A DNA stretch of 64,000 nt from Dasypus novemcinctus (GCF_030445035.2 NC_080673.1:38436365-38500364), one strand, 5' to 3'. Positions 23,301-34,239 are shown, counted from the first letter of the stretch. Numbers and translations are program-made. Notes: a model not told the origin generated them from the sequence alone.

Positions 23301-26300
23301 AGGTTATTATGGAAACTGGTAATGCCAAGAACTCTGCACTGATGGCCAAAAAAGCCCCCACAATGCCAAAACCCCAGTGGCATCCACCTTGGAAACTATA
23401 CAGGGTAAGTTGTTCATAGTTGTTCCACTGTGCAGAGAATTATGGATACCCATTTGGCAAGGCTGAGAAATAGAATTTTAAAGAGGAGAAGGAATGAATA
23501 TGAGAAATGGGAAAGTGACCTGAGGTGGAATGGGAATGGGCTTAGGCACTAACTTAAAAGGGATCTTGAGAAGGAAACTTTCTTAACTAAAAGCTGTATG
23601 TGTATTCTGTGTATAATACAGTATAAAATACTCATAGGTTAGTAACTTGAGAAAGAAGAAATAAATTTAGGAAAGCATTTGAGATATTTAATACGAAGGC
23701 TGAGGGGAATAAAAACAAAGGGGTGCTTAACTAATTATCTTTTTAACTATAATCAATTAAATGATTCAAAATGCATCAGATCTAAACTAAAAATATGGGG
23801 AAACGGACTTGGCCCAGTGGTTAGGACGTCCGTCTACCACATGGGAGGTCCGCGGTTCAAACCCCGGGCCTCCTTGACCCGTGTGGAGCTGGTCCACGCG
23901 CAGTGCTGATGCGCGCAAGGAGTGCCGTGCAGCGTAGGGGAGCCCCATGCGCAAGGAATGCGCCCCATAAGGAGAGCCGCCCAGCGCTAAAGAAAGTGCA
24001 GCCTGCCCAGGAATGGCGCTGCCCACACTTCCCGTGCAGCTGACGACAACAGAAGCGACAACAGAAGCGGACAAAGAAACAAGACGCAGCAAATAGACAC
24101 AGAGAACAGACAACCAGGGGAGGGGGGGGAATTAAATTTTTAAAAAAATTTAAAAAATAAAAAATAAAAGATTATCTTGTTTAAAAAAATAAATAAAAAT
24201 ATGTACATAGCCGGTAAATGAAGTATTACACGTGATTTTGTGTGTGTGTATGTGTTTGTCTATATACATATTTACATGGGTGTATATGCATATTATCTTT
24301 TCGAAGTATATAGTAAATTAACCATTTTGTTCTGGCTCTCCAGTTACAGTGAATTTTAATAGGTGTACAGATTTGGGTAACCACTACCACTATTAGGAAT
24401 ATAGTTGTTTAATGCCTCAAAAAACACTCATGTCCTCACCTTTTATATTAAATATCCTCCCCACCCTTGAACCATTTCCCATCACTATATAGTTTTATTC
24501 TTTACTCTGTCACATAAATGGAATCATACAGTATGTAACCTTTCAAGACTGGCTTCATTCACTAAGCTTAATGCCTTTGAAATTCATCCAACTTACAGCA
24601 CGTGTTGATGATGTATTCCATTTTATCGCTGTGTAGTATTTTTCATTGTATAGAAACTACCACAGTTTGTGTATCCATTCATCCATTTGAAAATGCTTTA
24701 ATATTTATCATTCTAAAACATAATTGCCAATAATCTTATAAATTTATTATTTGAAGATGTGGGGAGGGGCAGTTCAAGCCCTGGTGCTGGTTAAAATTGA
24801 ACAAATTCTAACTTACCTGTTGGTGAGACTGCACATTTTTCTTTCCTTCCTACAGGTTATTAGTGGGCATCTTGGCTGGGTTCGTTGTATTGCTGTGGAA
24901 CCTGGAAATCAGTGGTTTGTTACTGGATCTGCTGACAGAACTATAAAGGTAATAAGGAAGGAAGGTAAAAATAAACATATCTTTGTGCTTGCGTTGTAGG
25001 TTAGTTTAATATGTTGTGTGTTATTTCTCCTTGTGAAAATTGCTGCTGCATTCCTCCTAATTTCTTAGGTCTGAGAATAAACTTTATTGTCCATACCAGT
25101 TAAGATTTCCAAATAAATATGTTTGAAGTTGATATTTAAGCAACAGTTTTTCTAAAGAGTAAATGCTGACTATCTACCACTGATTCCTTGATATTTAAAT
25201 CTTTTTTCTTCCCCTTCTGGCTGTATATTTAAATCATGCTTATTTATGGAAAATCTAGAAAATACAGTGACCTGTGAAAGAACCTTAACCCAACTGTAAT
25301 CCTACGCTATTAGATATTTGGATGAATTTCTTTTTAGTATTGATTTCTGTGAATATTTATCAATGTATTTCCTTCTAAACTTTGTTTTTCCTGTGTGCAA
25401 ATGTTTAGTTTTTAAAAATCATGCTTGATATGTAATTTTGTACCTTGCTTAGGGGCATATACCTGTGGAAAACTTTAACTTCTTAAATGGTTGGATACTC
25501 TATCATTTAACTATTCTATAATGGATATTAAAATTATTTTCTGATTTTCACTATGACAAGTAATACTTCAGTTAATCTTTGTGTATAAAGTTTTTTCTAT
25601 ATTTTAAATTATTTTGTGGTAGAGTCCTAGAAATGGAATTAAAGGGTCTACTATTCTTAAGGCTGATACTCAAAGTACAAATTATGTTCTAAAATGGGTG
25701 AGTTGTAGTGTATGAGAGGATTCAAAACCATTTTGGTTCTGTATGCCCTTTAAAATATCTACTAATATGATAAGCAAAAGTGGGTATAACTAATCTTTTT
25801 AAAGGCAGTGTATGCAAAATTTTTAGTGAGGTTGAACTTTTTCCATTTCTTTACCACTTTCAGGGTTTTAAATTGTTGGGATTTGGGGCTAATTTAGTAC
25901 TTCGGGTCTTCATACTTTTGTTCCTTTATATATTAAGACTGTTAACCTTTTGTCATTTTTTACAGATATTTTCCCAGTTCAAGCATGCCTTTAATTCTTT
26001 ATTCCCTACTACTTACATTTGGGGTGATGGTTCATCTTACAAATTTCCTTTTACTAATATAGTTAAATATTTCTCTTTTTTTGAAGACCTAATTTTAATA
26101 TCAAGAGTCTAAAATTTTGCTTTGGGGTAACAATGAAAAATAAAATTGTCTTTGATTGCAGATCTGGGACCTCGCTAGTGGCAAATTAAAACTGTCACTG
26201 ACAGGGCACATTAGTACAGTGCGTGGTGTGATAGTAAGCACAAGGAGCCCATACCTCTTCTCTTGTGGGGAAGACAAACAAGTAAAATGCTGGGATCTTG

Positions 26301-29300
26301 AATATAATAAGGTAAGCATGGCCTTAAGGATTTAAAACATTCTGAGCCACTATTTCTTTTTCTAATTATAGGAAGTTTACTTTTCCTGCTTTCTCTTTAG
26401 GTTATAAGGCACTATCATGGACATCTAAGTGCAGTGTATGGTTTGGATTTGCACCCGACAATTGATGTGCTGGTAACCTGTAGTCGAGATTCAACTGCAC
26501 GGGTAAATGGGATAGAGCTGTGTGTTTATCTGTAAATATTATATCTTGTAGTATGCAGAGTTGGTATTGGAGTCGTAACTGTTTCATAGAAAATTAAAGA
26601 TAGTTGTCTTGACCCATCAATACTCTAGTCCCTCAGTTTCTTGACTTGTACAATTTAGTCCTTAGTCCTATAATCTCACTATGTTTATTGTTGGGAGTTC
26701 CTTCTCCCTGAGATGTGACAGTCTTGTTTCATTCTACCCTTGTAATTATTATCCACTAGTGCTCTCATTGAGTACTTCCAACAGACTAGTTCTTAGACTT
26801 TAATTCCTCTGATCCTTCAGCTGCCTCCTAACTTCACATTCTCCATCTAGCTTTTCAATCATTATCTTTCATTTAAGCACTTTCTTCATTATATTTCAAC
26901 ACAGTTGTCTTAATACCTTCCCAGCCTTGAAGTAATCCATTTATCTGTCTGAAATACGGATACAGATCTTTGACAGTATGCCTATTCTGTTTTTTTAGAT
27001 TTGGGATGTGAGAACTAAAGCCAGTGTACACACATTATCTGGTCATACAAATGCAGTTGCTACAGTAAGGTGTCAGGCTGCAGAACCACAGATTATTACA
27101 GGTATGATAGATACAGCATATTCATATCAATGTGCCTTATGGTTATACATACATTTTTTATATTCACCATTGACTCTTGCATTGTATTGTGTTACAGTGT
27201 TTCTGTGGCATTTTAAATATTTGAATCATGGGCACATGAAATTTCTTATAGTTTGACTATACTCAGTTGTTTTTATCTTAAACTTTTTGCATATCAAAGT
27301 ATGTCACACTTGGTGTCTTGTAATGTCTAACTAAAATACAGTGCTGTTAGATAAAATTAAGCATTGTTTTATAGTATAAAGCTTATTAGTCTAGGAAATT
27401 GCAGTTAAAAGACCAAATACCCTGAGACCAATAACTGTAGCATTGGTATTGAGTCTTATTTTTCTCAAATAAGATTAATAACAGTGGATCTGTAACACTC
27501 GAAAATAATTCTTTCAACTTGATGATATACTTTATTAACTAAAAATTCATTGGGGTTTTTTCCTTTTTCTCCACCAGGGGATAATAAGGATTTATTTGTT
27601 TTATTTGTTATTTAAATTTGTTCTACCTGTTTTGATTGACATTGCATCAAACTTTATATTATATTGCTTTAAGAATTAAATTTAAAATCAACCTAGAATT
27701 CTAGAACCATGAAGAATTTAGCCAAGAGATAATGTGATTTGCATTTATTATGTGTGTCTATGGATAACTGCTTCATATTTTATTATATTTAACTCATGCA
27801 GTCTTTTTCCTGGTATATGTTTTGGGGTGTGTGGTATGTGTATGTGCATTCATTACAGGAAGCCATGACACTACAATACGATTATGGGATTTGGTGGCTG
27901 GAAAAACAAGAGTCACATTAACAAATCACAAAAAATCAGTCAGAGCTGTGGTTTTACATCCAAGACAGTAAGTGTGTTTTCCTAATTAGCTTCTCTTCTT
28001 TCTTCAGCTCTTGGCTATAGGACTGAAATAGCAACATTAGATGAGGAAAATTTCTACAAAGTGGAAAATAACATCAAATGATGTAAATTAATCATGGATA
28101 AAAGCTGCATGTCAAAATGGGAGCTAATAGTGTCTGTTTAATGTTTTTGTACATAAATGTTATTGGATGCTGAGATACACATAGACTAGTTTATTCTATA
28201 CATGAAAGTTAGAATACATAGGAAAAAATATATGTATTCTGTAGAATAGGAACTTAATATACATAGAAAAAAACAGTGGGAATCATGAAAATTATAGTTA
28301 GGGTCTCCAAAGAGGGTGGAGCGTAGTATCACAATTGTTTACTTTACTTGCTCACCCCTGGCACTTGGCTGGTCATACTCATATCCACTCCCTGTCTTCC
28401 TATTTCCCTTGCCCTCATTCTTTCTCTCCCTCCTCCTCTTTCTCCCCCTCCTCCTCTTTCTCCCCCTTTCTTCCTCTCCCTCACTCCTTCTCTCTCACTC
28501 CAAAGTAGTCACATCACCCTTTGCAGGGTATGTGAAATTTTACATTTGCTTGTTGGATTTACTGCTCCAGGTCAGCTTAGAATATTGGGGAAATAAGAAT
28601 AAAATATTAATTCTAGAATTTAATATTTTAAATAATGTTAAAATCTTAATTAGAAACAAATGTCTTGTTATTTTTACTTTTTGGTATAACTAAATATTCT
28701 ACTGAAACTGCATATATCATTGAGTATTCATGCAAAATTACAACTGTAATAACCTTTTAAAGCCCACCATTTATTTTAACTTGGTTTATTGTAGCATTAA
28801 TTCTTTTAATCTTATTTCAGTTACACATTTGCATCTGGTTCTCCAGATAACATAAAACAGTGGAAATTCCCTGATGGAAGTTTCATTCAAAATCTTTCTG
28901 GTCATAATGCTATTATTAATACATTGACAGTGAATTCTGATGGAGTACTAGTATCTGGAGGTAAAATGAGATTTTTATGATAAATATGAGTAGTCTGTCA
29001 TTTTTTCTTCTAGTGAATATCTACAAGTTTGTAGTATTTCTAAGCCTCTCACCTAAGTATTATAGGAGAACTTGCCTGATTCGTAGTGTATTTGGATGCT
29101 AATACGTGTGTTCATATGTTCATATAATTCAGTATGCTACTTGAATTATAAAAATAATTCATATTTCATAGTTTTAGACTTCTTGAGTTCCTAGGTAATA
29201 GAATTAAACTTAGGCTGGGAAACCTGTTTGGTTTAGTATTCTGAAGTTGATGTCAAATTTTTGGTGCTTTCTTAGATCTGTAATAAATTGTTAAGCACAA

Positions 29301-30242
29301 TTGAAAGTACACAAAGCAAAATTGAGAACCTTGGATACCTGTGTCCTATGTAACTCTGTAACTATAGTTATTACCATAGTGCTGGCCAATAATTGATCCT
29401 TAATGTTTCTCAAACTGCCCTGTTGGAGAGATGCCAACTTTAACCAGATTTTCCCCTTTAAGCTGACAATGGCACTATGCATCTTTGGGACTGGAGAACT
29501 GGCTATAATTTTCAGAGAGTTCATGCAGCTGTGCAACCTGGATCTTTGGACAGTGAATCAGGAATATTTGCTTGTGCTTTCGATCAGTCTGAAAGTCGGT
29601 TACTAACAGCTGAAGCTGATAAAACCATTAAAGTGTACAGAGAGGATGATACAGCAGTAAGTTTTCTGTTTCACATACACTTTTAAAAAAACCAGTCATA
29701 CCAATTTTGGAATTTATCATGATAAAGGGAAAAATCTATATAAAGGTATTTGTCATCTTGAATAGTCTGTTCATAGATTTCTGTATTGGTCTCACTGATG
29801 CCTGCAAATCATTAGATTGTTTTAATTTTATTCTGACTTGCTTTATTTCAGTTTTTGGGAAAATCTTGGCATGAAGAATAATAGTAAATAATCAAGTTAT
29901 GCAAATTAGTTCTAGAATCATAAACTCTGATATTACTGGAGTATCTAAATAGCAGTTGTATTTTAGATGAAATACCACAAACTGAACTTGTGTGGTGAAA
30001 CTATACACCATTTATTAGAGACGTGGAGAATACCAGAAGTTTGTCAACTACTCTTAAAATTGTTAAAGAACTACTAAATGGATAATGCCAAGTAATATGA
30101 TTTGGAGTATATACCTTATTTGTGTTAGAAAGGAAACCTATTAAATATGAAACTAATAGTAATTTAACTTTTCTGTTTCTAGACAGAAGAAACTCATCCA
30201 GTCAGTTGGAAACCAGAAATTATTAAAAGAAAGAGATTTTAA
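17314..30242 (+). CDS. PLRG1: PLRG1, pleiotropic regulator 1 (spliceosomal WD40 protein), 15 coding exons
   Basis: Coding exons: 17314-17322, 18638-18744, 19769-19911, 20564-20617, 21469-21559, 21770-21857, 23303-23404, 24856-24948, 26162-26311, 26401-26502, 26999-27101, 27859-27967, 28821-28960, 29463-29656, 30183-30242. All introns are GT-AG and the frame is kept across every junction. The sum is 1,545 bases, i.e. 514 residues plus TAA, the length of human PLRG1. The N-terminal ~200 residues are low-complexity and rich in P, A and S. Seven WD40 repeats follow from about residue 202, with GH openings (GHLGWV, GHISTV, GHLSAV, GHTNAV, GHNAII) and WD closings (IWD, CWD, IWD, LWD, LWD). The C terminus ends KRKRF. 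By family knowledge PLRG1 (yeast Prp46) sits in the nuclear PRP19/CDC5L complex and is needed for spliceosome activation. The ATG is the first in a CpG promoter and matches the known start. The gene looks intact. Confidence 0.97.
17850..18425 (-). mobile_element. L2 element, antisense, in PLRG1 intron 1
   Basis: Antisense L2 phrases in order: 'aatatcatctcagagagatcttttctaaccattct', 'cttcctagtacttatcacagtac', 'ccccttgaacacagggactatgac', 'ctgtggttggattctagcacaatacctcccagatacagag'. The rest of intron 1 shows nothing else. Confidence 0.65.
18638..18744 (+). CDS. PLRG1: PLRG1 coding exon 2 (residues 4-39)
   Basis: Acceptor attctag and donor gtaggt. Encodes [20 protein letters not shown]..., the conserved N-terminal segment; codon 39 is split after two bases. 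Confidence 0.95.
18745..19768. other. PLRG1: PLRG1 intron 2, no repeat recognised
   Basis: Unique-looking AT-rich intronic sequence between exons 2 and 3. Introns 3 (19,912-20,563) and 4 (20,618-21,468) are similar. No snoRNA boxes were recognised by eye. Confidence 0.4.
19769..19911 (+). CDS. PLRG1: PLRG1 coding exon 3 (residues 39-87)
   Basis: Acceptor aaatag and donor gtgagt. Encodes [20 protein letters not shown]...YPANQG, a basic conserved stretch followed by a more variable linker. Confidence 0.95.
20564..20617 (+). CDS. PLRG1: PLRG1 coding exon 4 (residues 87-105)
   Basis: 54-base exon with acceptor tttttag and donor gtaagt. Encodes the proline-rich [18 protein letters not shown]. 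Being a multiple of three, its skipping would keep frame. Confidence 0.95.
21469..21559 (+). CDS. PLRG1: PLRG1 coding exon 5 (residues 105-135)
   Basis: Acceptor tttaaag and donor gtatga. Encodes [20 protein letters not shown]... in the N-terminal linker. Confidence 0.94.
21770..21857 (+). CDS. PLRG1: PLRG1 coding exon 6 (residues 135-164)
   Basis: Acceptor cctcag and donor gtaagt. Encodes [20 protein letters not shown]...; the region is disordered-looking and appears more variable between mammals than the WD40 part. Confidence 0.94.
22490..22645 (-). mobile_element. L2 3' end fragment, antisense, in PLRG1 intron 6
   Basis: 'cctcttgaaggcaggagctttgttttgttgtcactgtatcctcaatgc' followed by 'ctggcagattatgg' fits the antisense L2 3' end. 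Confidence 0.5.
22850..23030 (+). mobile_element. MIR SINE in PLRG1 intron 6
   Basis: 'tgcaaatgaagaaactggggcacagagag', then 'aaggtcattcagatagttattggcagacctgggatttgaa', which is the MIR core in plus orientation. Confidence 0.8.
23303..23404 (+). CDS. PLRG1: PLRG1 coding exon 7 (residues 165-198)
   Basis: Acceptor gtctag and donor gtaagt. Encodes [20 protein letters not shown]...PPWKLYR, ending just before the first WD40 repeat. The next intron carries a DAS SINE. Confidence 0.95.
23798..24193 (+). mobile_element. Long DAS-type SINE (tRNA-derived) in PLRG1 intron 7
   Basis: A 396-base element bounded by a perfect 10-bp target duplication TAAAAATATG (23,788-23,797 and 24,194-24,203). The tRNA-like head has an A-box region 'tggcccagtggttaggacg' and a B box 'ggttcaaaccc'. 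A GC-rich body with many CpGs follows, then 'gacacagagaacagacaacc', a G run and an A-rich tail. The intact duplication and high CpG content suggest a fairly young insertion. The short ORFs it carries are chance. Confidence 0.88.
24290..24735 (-). mobile_element. Old L1 3' region, antisense, in PLRG1 intron 7
   Basis: 'ataaatggaatcatacagtatgtaacc', 'ctggcttcattcactaagcttaatg', 'gtatagaaactaccacagtttgtgtatccattcatcc' are the antisense L1M hallmark phrases. Confidence 0.7.
24856..24948 (+). CDS. PLRG1: PLRG1 coding exon 8 (residues 199-229, WD repeat 1)
   Basis: Acceptor ctacag and donor gtaata. Encodes [20 protein letters not shown]...SADRTIK, the start of the WD40 propeller. Confidence 0.96.
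25210..25760 (-). mobile_element. Probable old L1 fragment, antisense, in PLRG1 intron 8
   Basis: 'gaatttctttttagtattgatttctg...agagtcctagaaatggaattaaagggtctac...gtgtatgagagg' has the order of the antisense L1M segment. It is heavily diverged, so confidence is moderate. The remainder of intron 8 shows nothing recognisable. Confidence 0.45.
26162..26311 (+). CDS. PLRG1: PLRG1 coding exon 9 (residues 230-279, WD repeats 1-2)
   Basis: Acceptor attgcag and donor gtaagc. Encodes [20 protein letters not shown]...[16 protein letters not shown]: the WD close of repeat 1 and all of repeat 2. Confidence 0.96.
26401..26502 (+). CDS. PLRG1: PLRG1 coding exon 10 (residues 280-313, WD repeat 3)
   Basis: Acceptor ctttag and donor gtaaat. 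The intron before it is only 89 bases. Encodes [20 protein letters not shown]...CSRDSTAR. Confidence 0.96.
26999..27101 (+). CDS. PLRG1: PLRG1 coding exon 11 (residues 314-348, WD repeats 3-4)
   Basis: Acceptor ttttag and donor gtatga. Encodes [20 protein letters not shown]...EPQIITG. Confidence 0.96.
27859..27967 (+). CDS. PLRG1: PLRG1 coding exon 12 (residues 348-384, WD repeats 4-5)
   Basis: Acceptor ttacag and donor gtaagt. Encodes [20 protein letters not shown]...VVLHPRH. Confidence 0.96.
28415..28500. repeat. Pyrimidine (CTCC/TTTC) tract in PLRG1 intron 12
   Basis: Low-complexity C/T run made of 'ctcctcctctttctccccc'-like units. ORFs across it are compositional. Confidence 0.8.
28821..28960 (+). 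CDS. PLRG1: PLRG1 coding exon 13 (residues 384-431, WD repeats 5-6)
   Basis: Acceptor tttcag and donor gtaaaa. Encodes [20 protein letters not shown]...GVLVSG; repeat 5 closes with QWK in place of WD. Confidence 0.96.
29463..29656 (+). CDS. PLRG1: PLRG1 coding exon 14 (residues 431-495, WD repeats 6-7)
   Basis: Acceptor tttaag and donor gtaagt. Encodes [20 protein letters not shown]...[14 protein letters not shown]. It is the longest coding exon (194 bases) and closes the propeller. Confidence 0.96.
30183..30242 (+). CDS. PLRG1: PLRG1 coding exon 15 (residues 496-514 and stop)
   Basis: Acceptor tttctag. Encodes [19 protein letters not shown] followed by TAA; the basic tail resembles a nuclear localisation signal. 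Confidence 0.96.
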   Translation, partial: TEETHPVSWKPEIIKRKRF

Positions 30243-30405
30243 TGTGGCATTGTCTTCGTGGTGGCTCTGTTTTTTTCAAAGCTTGGCTTTGATAAGGATG
30301 TCCAGATACTTTATACTCTGGCCAGGAATATAAAGCAGAAACTCACTTGCTCTAATCATTGCTTTTCATGATATTTTATAATAAACTGCCCCCCCCCCCC
30401 AAGCC
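30243..30405 (+). other. PLRG1: PLRG1 3' UTR
   Basis: Runs from the TAA to the expected cleavage site about 15-20 bases after the AATAAA at 30,380. A 12-C run (about 30,388-30,399) sits at the cleavage region and looks unstable. The end is inferred from the signal. Confidence 0.7.
30380..30385 (+). terminator. PLRG1: PLRG1 polyadenylation signal AATAAA
   Basis: Canonical hexamer in 'ttttataataaactg', 138 bases after the stop codon. It is the first such signal downstream. Confidence 0.8.
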
Positions 30406-30799
30406 TCCTGTCTCTTTATTTCTGAAAAAAAATTTGCAATCCTAAGAAGTAAGATGGCAGATGTCCAGCAGAGGCAGGTTAATTGATCATAACTTTTCTG
30501 CAGATAGTACAACTGTTTTATTTGAAGGCCCTCCTTTTTTTTAAACTACAAAGCTGATTATTAATAGCATATGCTTTGAGAAGAGCAGAAGTTTCTTTTC
30601 AATACTTTAAAAACTAATATCTGATAATTTGAAATTAAAGGATTTGTAGTTTTATAAGTGTGTATTCTACAAACAGTTTTTGAGTGAATGTTCTTCAAAG
30701 TGCTGCATTGGATACTTAACTGTTCAAGAAATAGATAAATGTGTCTGTCCTCCAAGACTTCCAAATTAGTAGCTTATTATAGAAATACTATAATAGAGG

Positions 30800-31095
30800 C
30801 ACAAATGAGAGGGGAGTACAGGAAAAGACCATTAATTTCATGAGGATTATGGAAGACTTTATAGAGTAGGTGATATTTAAGCTGAGCCTTGAAGTGAAAG
30901 AACACAGAAAGAAAAGGATATAAAATGAAGTGTAAAATGCATGGAACCAGGAATGGGAAGGTGTGTGTTCTCAGAAAAAGCAGTCTGTTCTTGGCAATGG
31001 GGAATAAAGCTGACTTAGGATAGTTCACATTTTGAGTTTTGATTTTATTCCATAAGCAATAAGGATACCAATGTGGGTGGAGATTTTGTAGAAAA
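30800..31095 (+). repeat. Ancient interspersed repeat, family not named
   Basis: 'ggaagactttatagagtaggtgatatttaagctgagccttgaagtg...gaatgggaaggtgtgtgttctc' belongs to a common mammalian repeat type. It also seems to occur in fragments near 35,520-35,620 and 51,880-51,980. I cannot name the family from memory. Confidence 0.45.
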
Positions 31096-31364
31096 CTTAA
31101 GTGTCTAATACTGATGCTGCCTTTTAAATGGAAGTTTTACAAATCCTGCCCTTGAGATTGTGATTGCCCATCAGTCAAAAGATTCTGTCAGACTTCCCTC
31201 TATGATTACAAAACAGTTAAAAGAAAAATTGGTATGTAAAATTTTCCAAATTAAGTAATTGTACCACGATATTAAGAGCATTTCTAAATTATACTTGCCC
31301 CACTTTGCATGCTGTATGTTGAAGTATAATTGTTCCAACCTTAGGCATGTTTTATGGGATTTAT

Positions 31365-31650
31365 TGAAAATGCTTGAACCCTTTGGCCCAGTAACTCCAT
31401 TTCTAGGAAGGTGCCTAATAGGAATAATCTGAATTATACACAGGGAAGTTCATTGTACCTTCTTTAATTATTACAGCTAACCCAGATAACCCGTCAGTAA
31501 GGGATTGATTTAATAAGGATACCGTCACACAATTTTATTTCTAAGTAGCTATTAAGAGAGGACTGTCTCTGGATTGTAAAGGCAAGATGTCCAACTTTAC
31601 TGTTAAAAACTTTGCAAAATAGTTTTTGTAAAATAACTTGTTTATGCACT
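31365..31650 (+). mobile_element. Old L1 ORF2 3' fragment
   Basis: 'gcttgaaccctttggcccagtaactccatttctaggaaggtgcctaatagg' is the diverged L1 phrase before the 3' end of ORF2; it continues with 'gggattgatttaataaggatacc'. Confidence 0.55.
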
Positions 31651-32126
31651 AAAACTGGAGAAGTAACACCACCTTGTTATCAGTGGCTTTAGAAGAACTT
31701 TCATGATCTTTATGTTTCTGTTAATTTTCTATAAGCATGTGTTTTTATAAACTTAAGGAAAAAATACTTTGATCCCTGAGAAATTTTAATATGCCTCCTA
31801 ACAGAAGAAAAATAGAGCTGAATAGTGTCCCATTCACAAAGTCAAGAAGTTACTAGGAGTGTCAAGAAGACAACCCCTTTTATCCTGCCTAACAAAGCTT
31901 TAATTGCTGTGTTTAAATTAGACATAACAAATTTTGAAGAGTATTATAAAAAGATCTATTTCCCTGTTTCATGCCATATTGGATTATGGTGTTCTTGAAT
32001 CCCTGCTGCAAAAAGTTAATCTATCATATACACGAACCCCATGAAATCTTGGGCAGAATTTTGTGCATGTGCCCATTTATTTAACCTACTTCACAAAACA
32101 CCCAACCAGTGTTAAACCCAAATCTA
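31651..32126. other. Intergenic, no feature recognised
   Basis: AT-rich, no exon or repeat assigned. Confidence 0.35.
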
Positions 32127-32312
32127 GGGAGCAGATGTGGCTCAAGTGGTTGAGTGCCTGCTTCCCACATGGGAGGTCCCGGGTTCAGTTTCCTGAAAAA
32201 AATCAAGCAAAAAAAAATGAAGAAACCAACTAGGGAGCCATGGAGCTTCCCACATACGAGGTCCTGGGTTCATTTCCCGGCTCCTGGTACCTCAAAACGA
32301 AAAAGTATTACT
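32127..32312 (+). mobile_element. DAS-type SINE, short head in two copies
   Basis: First head: 'gggagcagatgtggctcaagtggttgagtgcctgcttcccacatgggaggtcccgggttc'. After an A-rich linker a second, partial head follows: 'agggagccatggagcttcccacatacgaggtcctgggttc', ending in an A-rich tail. It differs from the long GC-rich DAS form at 23,798. Confidence 0.8.
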
Positions 32313-32646
32313 CCTGTAAGATTTGGGAGATTACCGTCCAGCTGTAACATGTTAACAGAGGAAACAATGTGCTTAATGACTCATTTTTGATTAATGACAA
32401 CCTCAAGTGTGCCTTCTGCAGTGAGCAAATACATTTACATTAGGAAATTAATGTTTACCATATTGCTTTAGATAAGTAGAAAAATAACACCCACATAGGT
32501 GCTAAAGAGATGTTTCAATATAATTTATAAATTTTTGGTTTTAAAAACAGCATAGGAAGAGCGTAATACTTCCTTAACTTGATGAAACAATTACATTACA
32601 ATCAGTACAGTAATTAATTGGAAAAAACTAGAAGCATCACACACAC

Positions 32647-34239
32647 AAAGTGGTATCTTGGTACTCGTTAATTGGTTCTGAGAGGTATGAGTACCAAAAA
32701 TGACAAGTACCAAACAAGTTTTTCCCATAAGGAATAATGTAAATAATGTGTTCTCACACCAAAGACAATGCACATTTTAAGGCAATATGTAAAAAGATTA
32801 GGTTGTATATCATTACATGAGAAACCTAAAAATAAATACTTACATTAAATAAAATAAAACCTTCACCTGTAGTGAAAAGAGTCCATGGCCTAATGGAATG
32901 GGAGGAGAGTGGTGAGTTGGAGAGGTACATGGAGTGTTGTTTGGAAGGAGAGTCTCCCTCCAATAGAACATTGGGCACTTCCACTAGAGGTGTTCCTTCT
33001 CTTTTCTTCGGCTTGCACCCCAGCTTGCTTCTGTCTTTTCAGAATTCCTCAAAAGTGTGCCCAATCTGTACACATTTCAAGGAACTGGGGATATTCTCCC
33101 TTATCTCCTCAACCGAAGAAATCTCTTCATCCACCTCCTGTTGCTGCTCCTTCTGTACCTGCAGTTCCTCAGTGCTGAGCTCTTCATGATGTTCCTCCAC
33201 CGACTCCTCAATACCAGCAGCATTGACCTCCAGTCCTATGGATTGGCCCAAAGATACAATATCCTGCACAACTGTACCCACTGTACCTGAAGGCTTGGGA
33301 TCAGCCTCAAATCCTTCAAAGTCTCTCTGAGTCTCAGCTTCTGTCCATAAATTCTCTTTTGTGATGTAGATTCTACTCAGCATTTTTTCCCAAAACCTCT
33401 GGTCTCATCACAGTTAAAAACTTGGTGGGAAATAAAACCCTCAGCCTCTACGTAGTCTTGAAATTCACTGTCAAATTCATCAGCCTTTTTATTAGCACTC
33501 GCTGCCTTGTCATGCCTCATGACGCTATGGATGCTGGTCCTCTTCAAAATTATCAAACCAGCCATAACTGGCCTTAAAAACTTCTGCATACTCATCACTC
33601 AGTTCCAGTTTATTTTTCAAAATACCGGCATGCAATGCTTTCGCTTTTTCACATGCACACTTGCCCACTAACTGCTTCTCATTTACCCAAATTAATAACA
33701 GCGTTTCAACTTCCTCAAATGTTTGGAAACTGCTTTATTGCTGCTTTAACTCCTTCAACAACATCAGCCTTTTTTAATTACTTTGTTCTTAATGATGGTA
33801 GAGACAGTTGTTTCAGGCATACCATATTCCATAGTAAGATCAGGAATAAGAATACTGCTCTCATATTTACCTATTACTTCATTTTTTTGCTCAACGGTGG
33901 TATGAAGTAATTTTCTTTTTGCTCAGCACTATCACTGCTCATTTTCTTAGGACCCACAATGAGAAAAAAAACTCTCAAAAATACACAAAATGACCACAGA
34001 AGCTAAGATAAGGCCTCACTGGCATATGCATAGGGCAATATCTACCACATGACTTAAGTGTGACCCTTTGTTTTGACTGGAAAGGGTAGTGAGTCATGAG
34101 GCAACTGACACCAACAAGTTCTAGCTTGTGTGTCAGTTACCAAACAAATGACGGTACTACATGCCAAAATTTTGTGTCCAAATGCATCGAGTACCAAATT
34201 TGATGAGTTTCAAAGTAGTTGAGTACCAAGATATGGCTG
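32647..34239 (-). mobile_element. Tigger-type (pogo/mariner) DNA transposon with core deletion
   Basis: Ends are inverted: plus-strand 'tatcttggtactcgttaattgg' against minus-strand 'catatcttggtactcaactac', with TA at the outer right edge. Minus-strand ORF pieces (33,377-33,598 and 33,039-33,383) read as Tigger transposase. They include '...VFNCDETRGFGKKC', then in another frame 'MLSRIYI', then jump to an acidic C-terminal tail with EEHHEELSTEELQ. The stretch after the first catalytic D (the rest of the DDE core) is missing, and stops and a frameshift are present. The element is dead and its transposase is a remnant. Confidence 0.85.
33039..33598 (-). pseudogene. Tigger transposase remnant
   Basis: Two overlapping minus-strand frames. 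The upstream piece has the region before and including the 'NCDET' motif, where D is the first catalytic aspartate. The downstream piece starts 'MLSRIYITKE' and then enters the glutamate-rich C-terminal tail. The frame shifts at 'FGKKC/KKML'. The second D and the third catalytic residue region are absent, so no transposase activity is possible. Confidence 0.8.

Noticed and set aside
23815-23875. Possible functional tRNA gene (A and B boxes visible)
   Set aside because: The sequence is the tRNA-derived head of a DAS SINE with target duplications and an A-rich tail; it lacks a proper acceptor stem and 3' end.
23679-24113. Overlapping ORFs of 76 and 108 codons in PLRG1 intron 7
   Set aside because: Most of each lies in the GC-rich body of a DAS SINE, which yields open frames by composition; similar ORFs recur in the copies at 46,354 and 55,903.
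32831-33290. Several plus-strand ORFs of 77-105 codons near 33 kb
   Set aside because: They are antisense to the Tigger transposase remnant on the minus strand.
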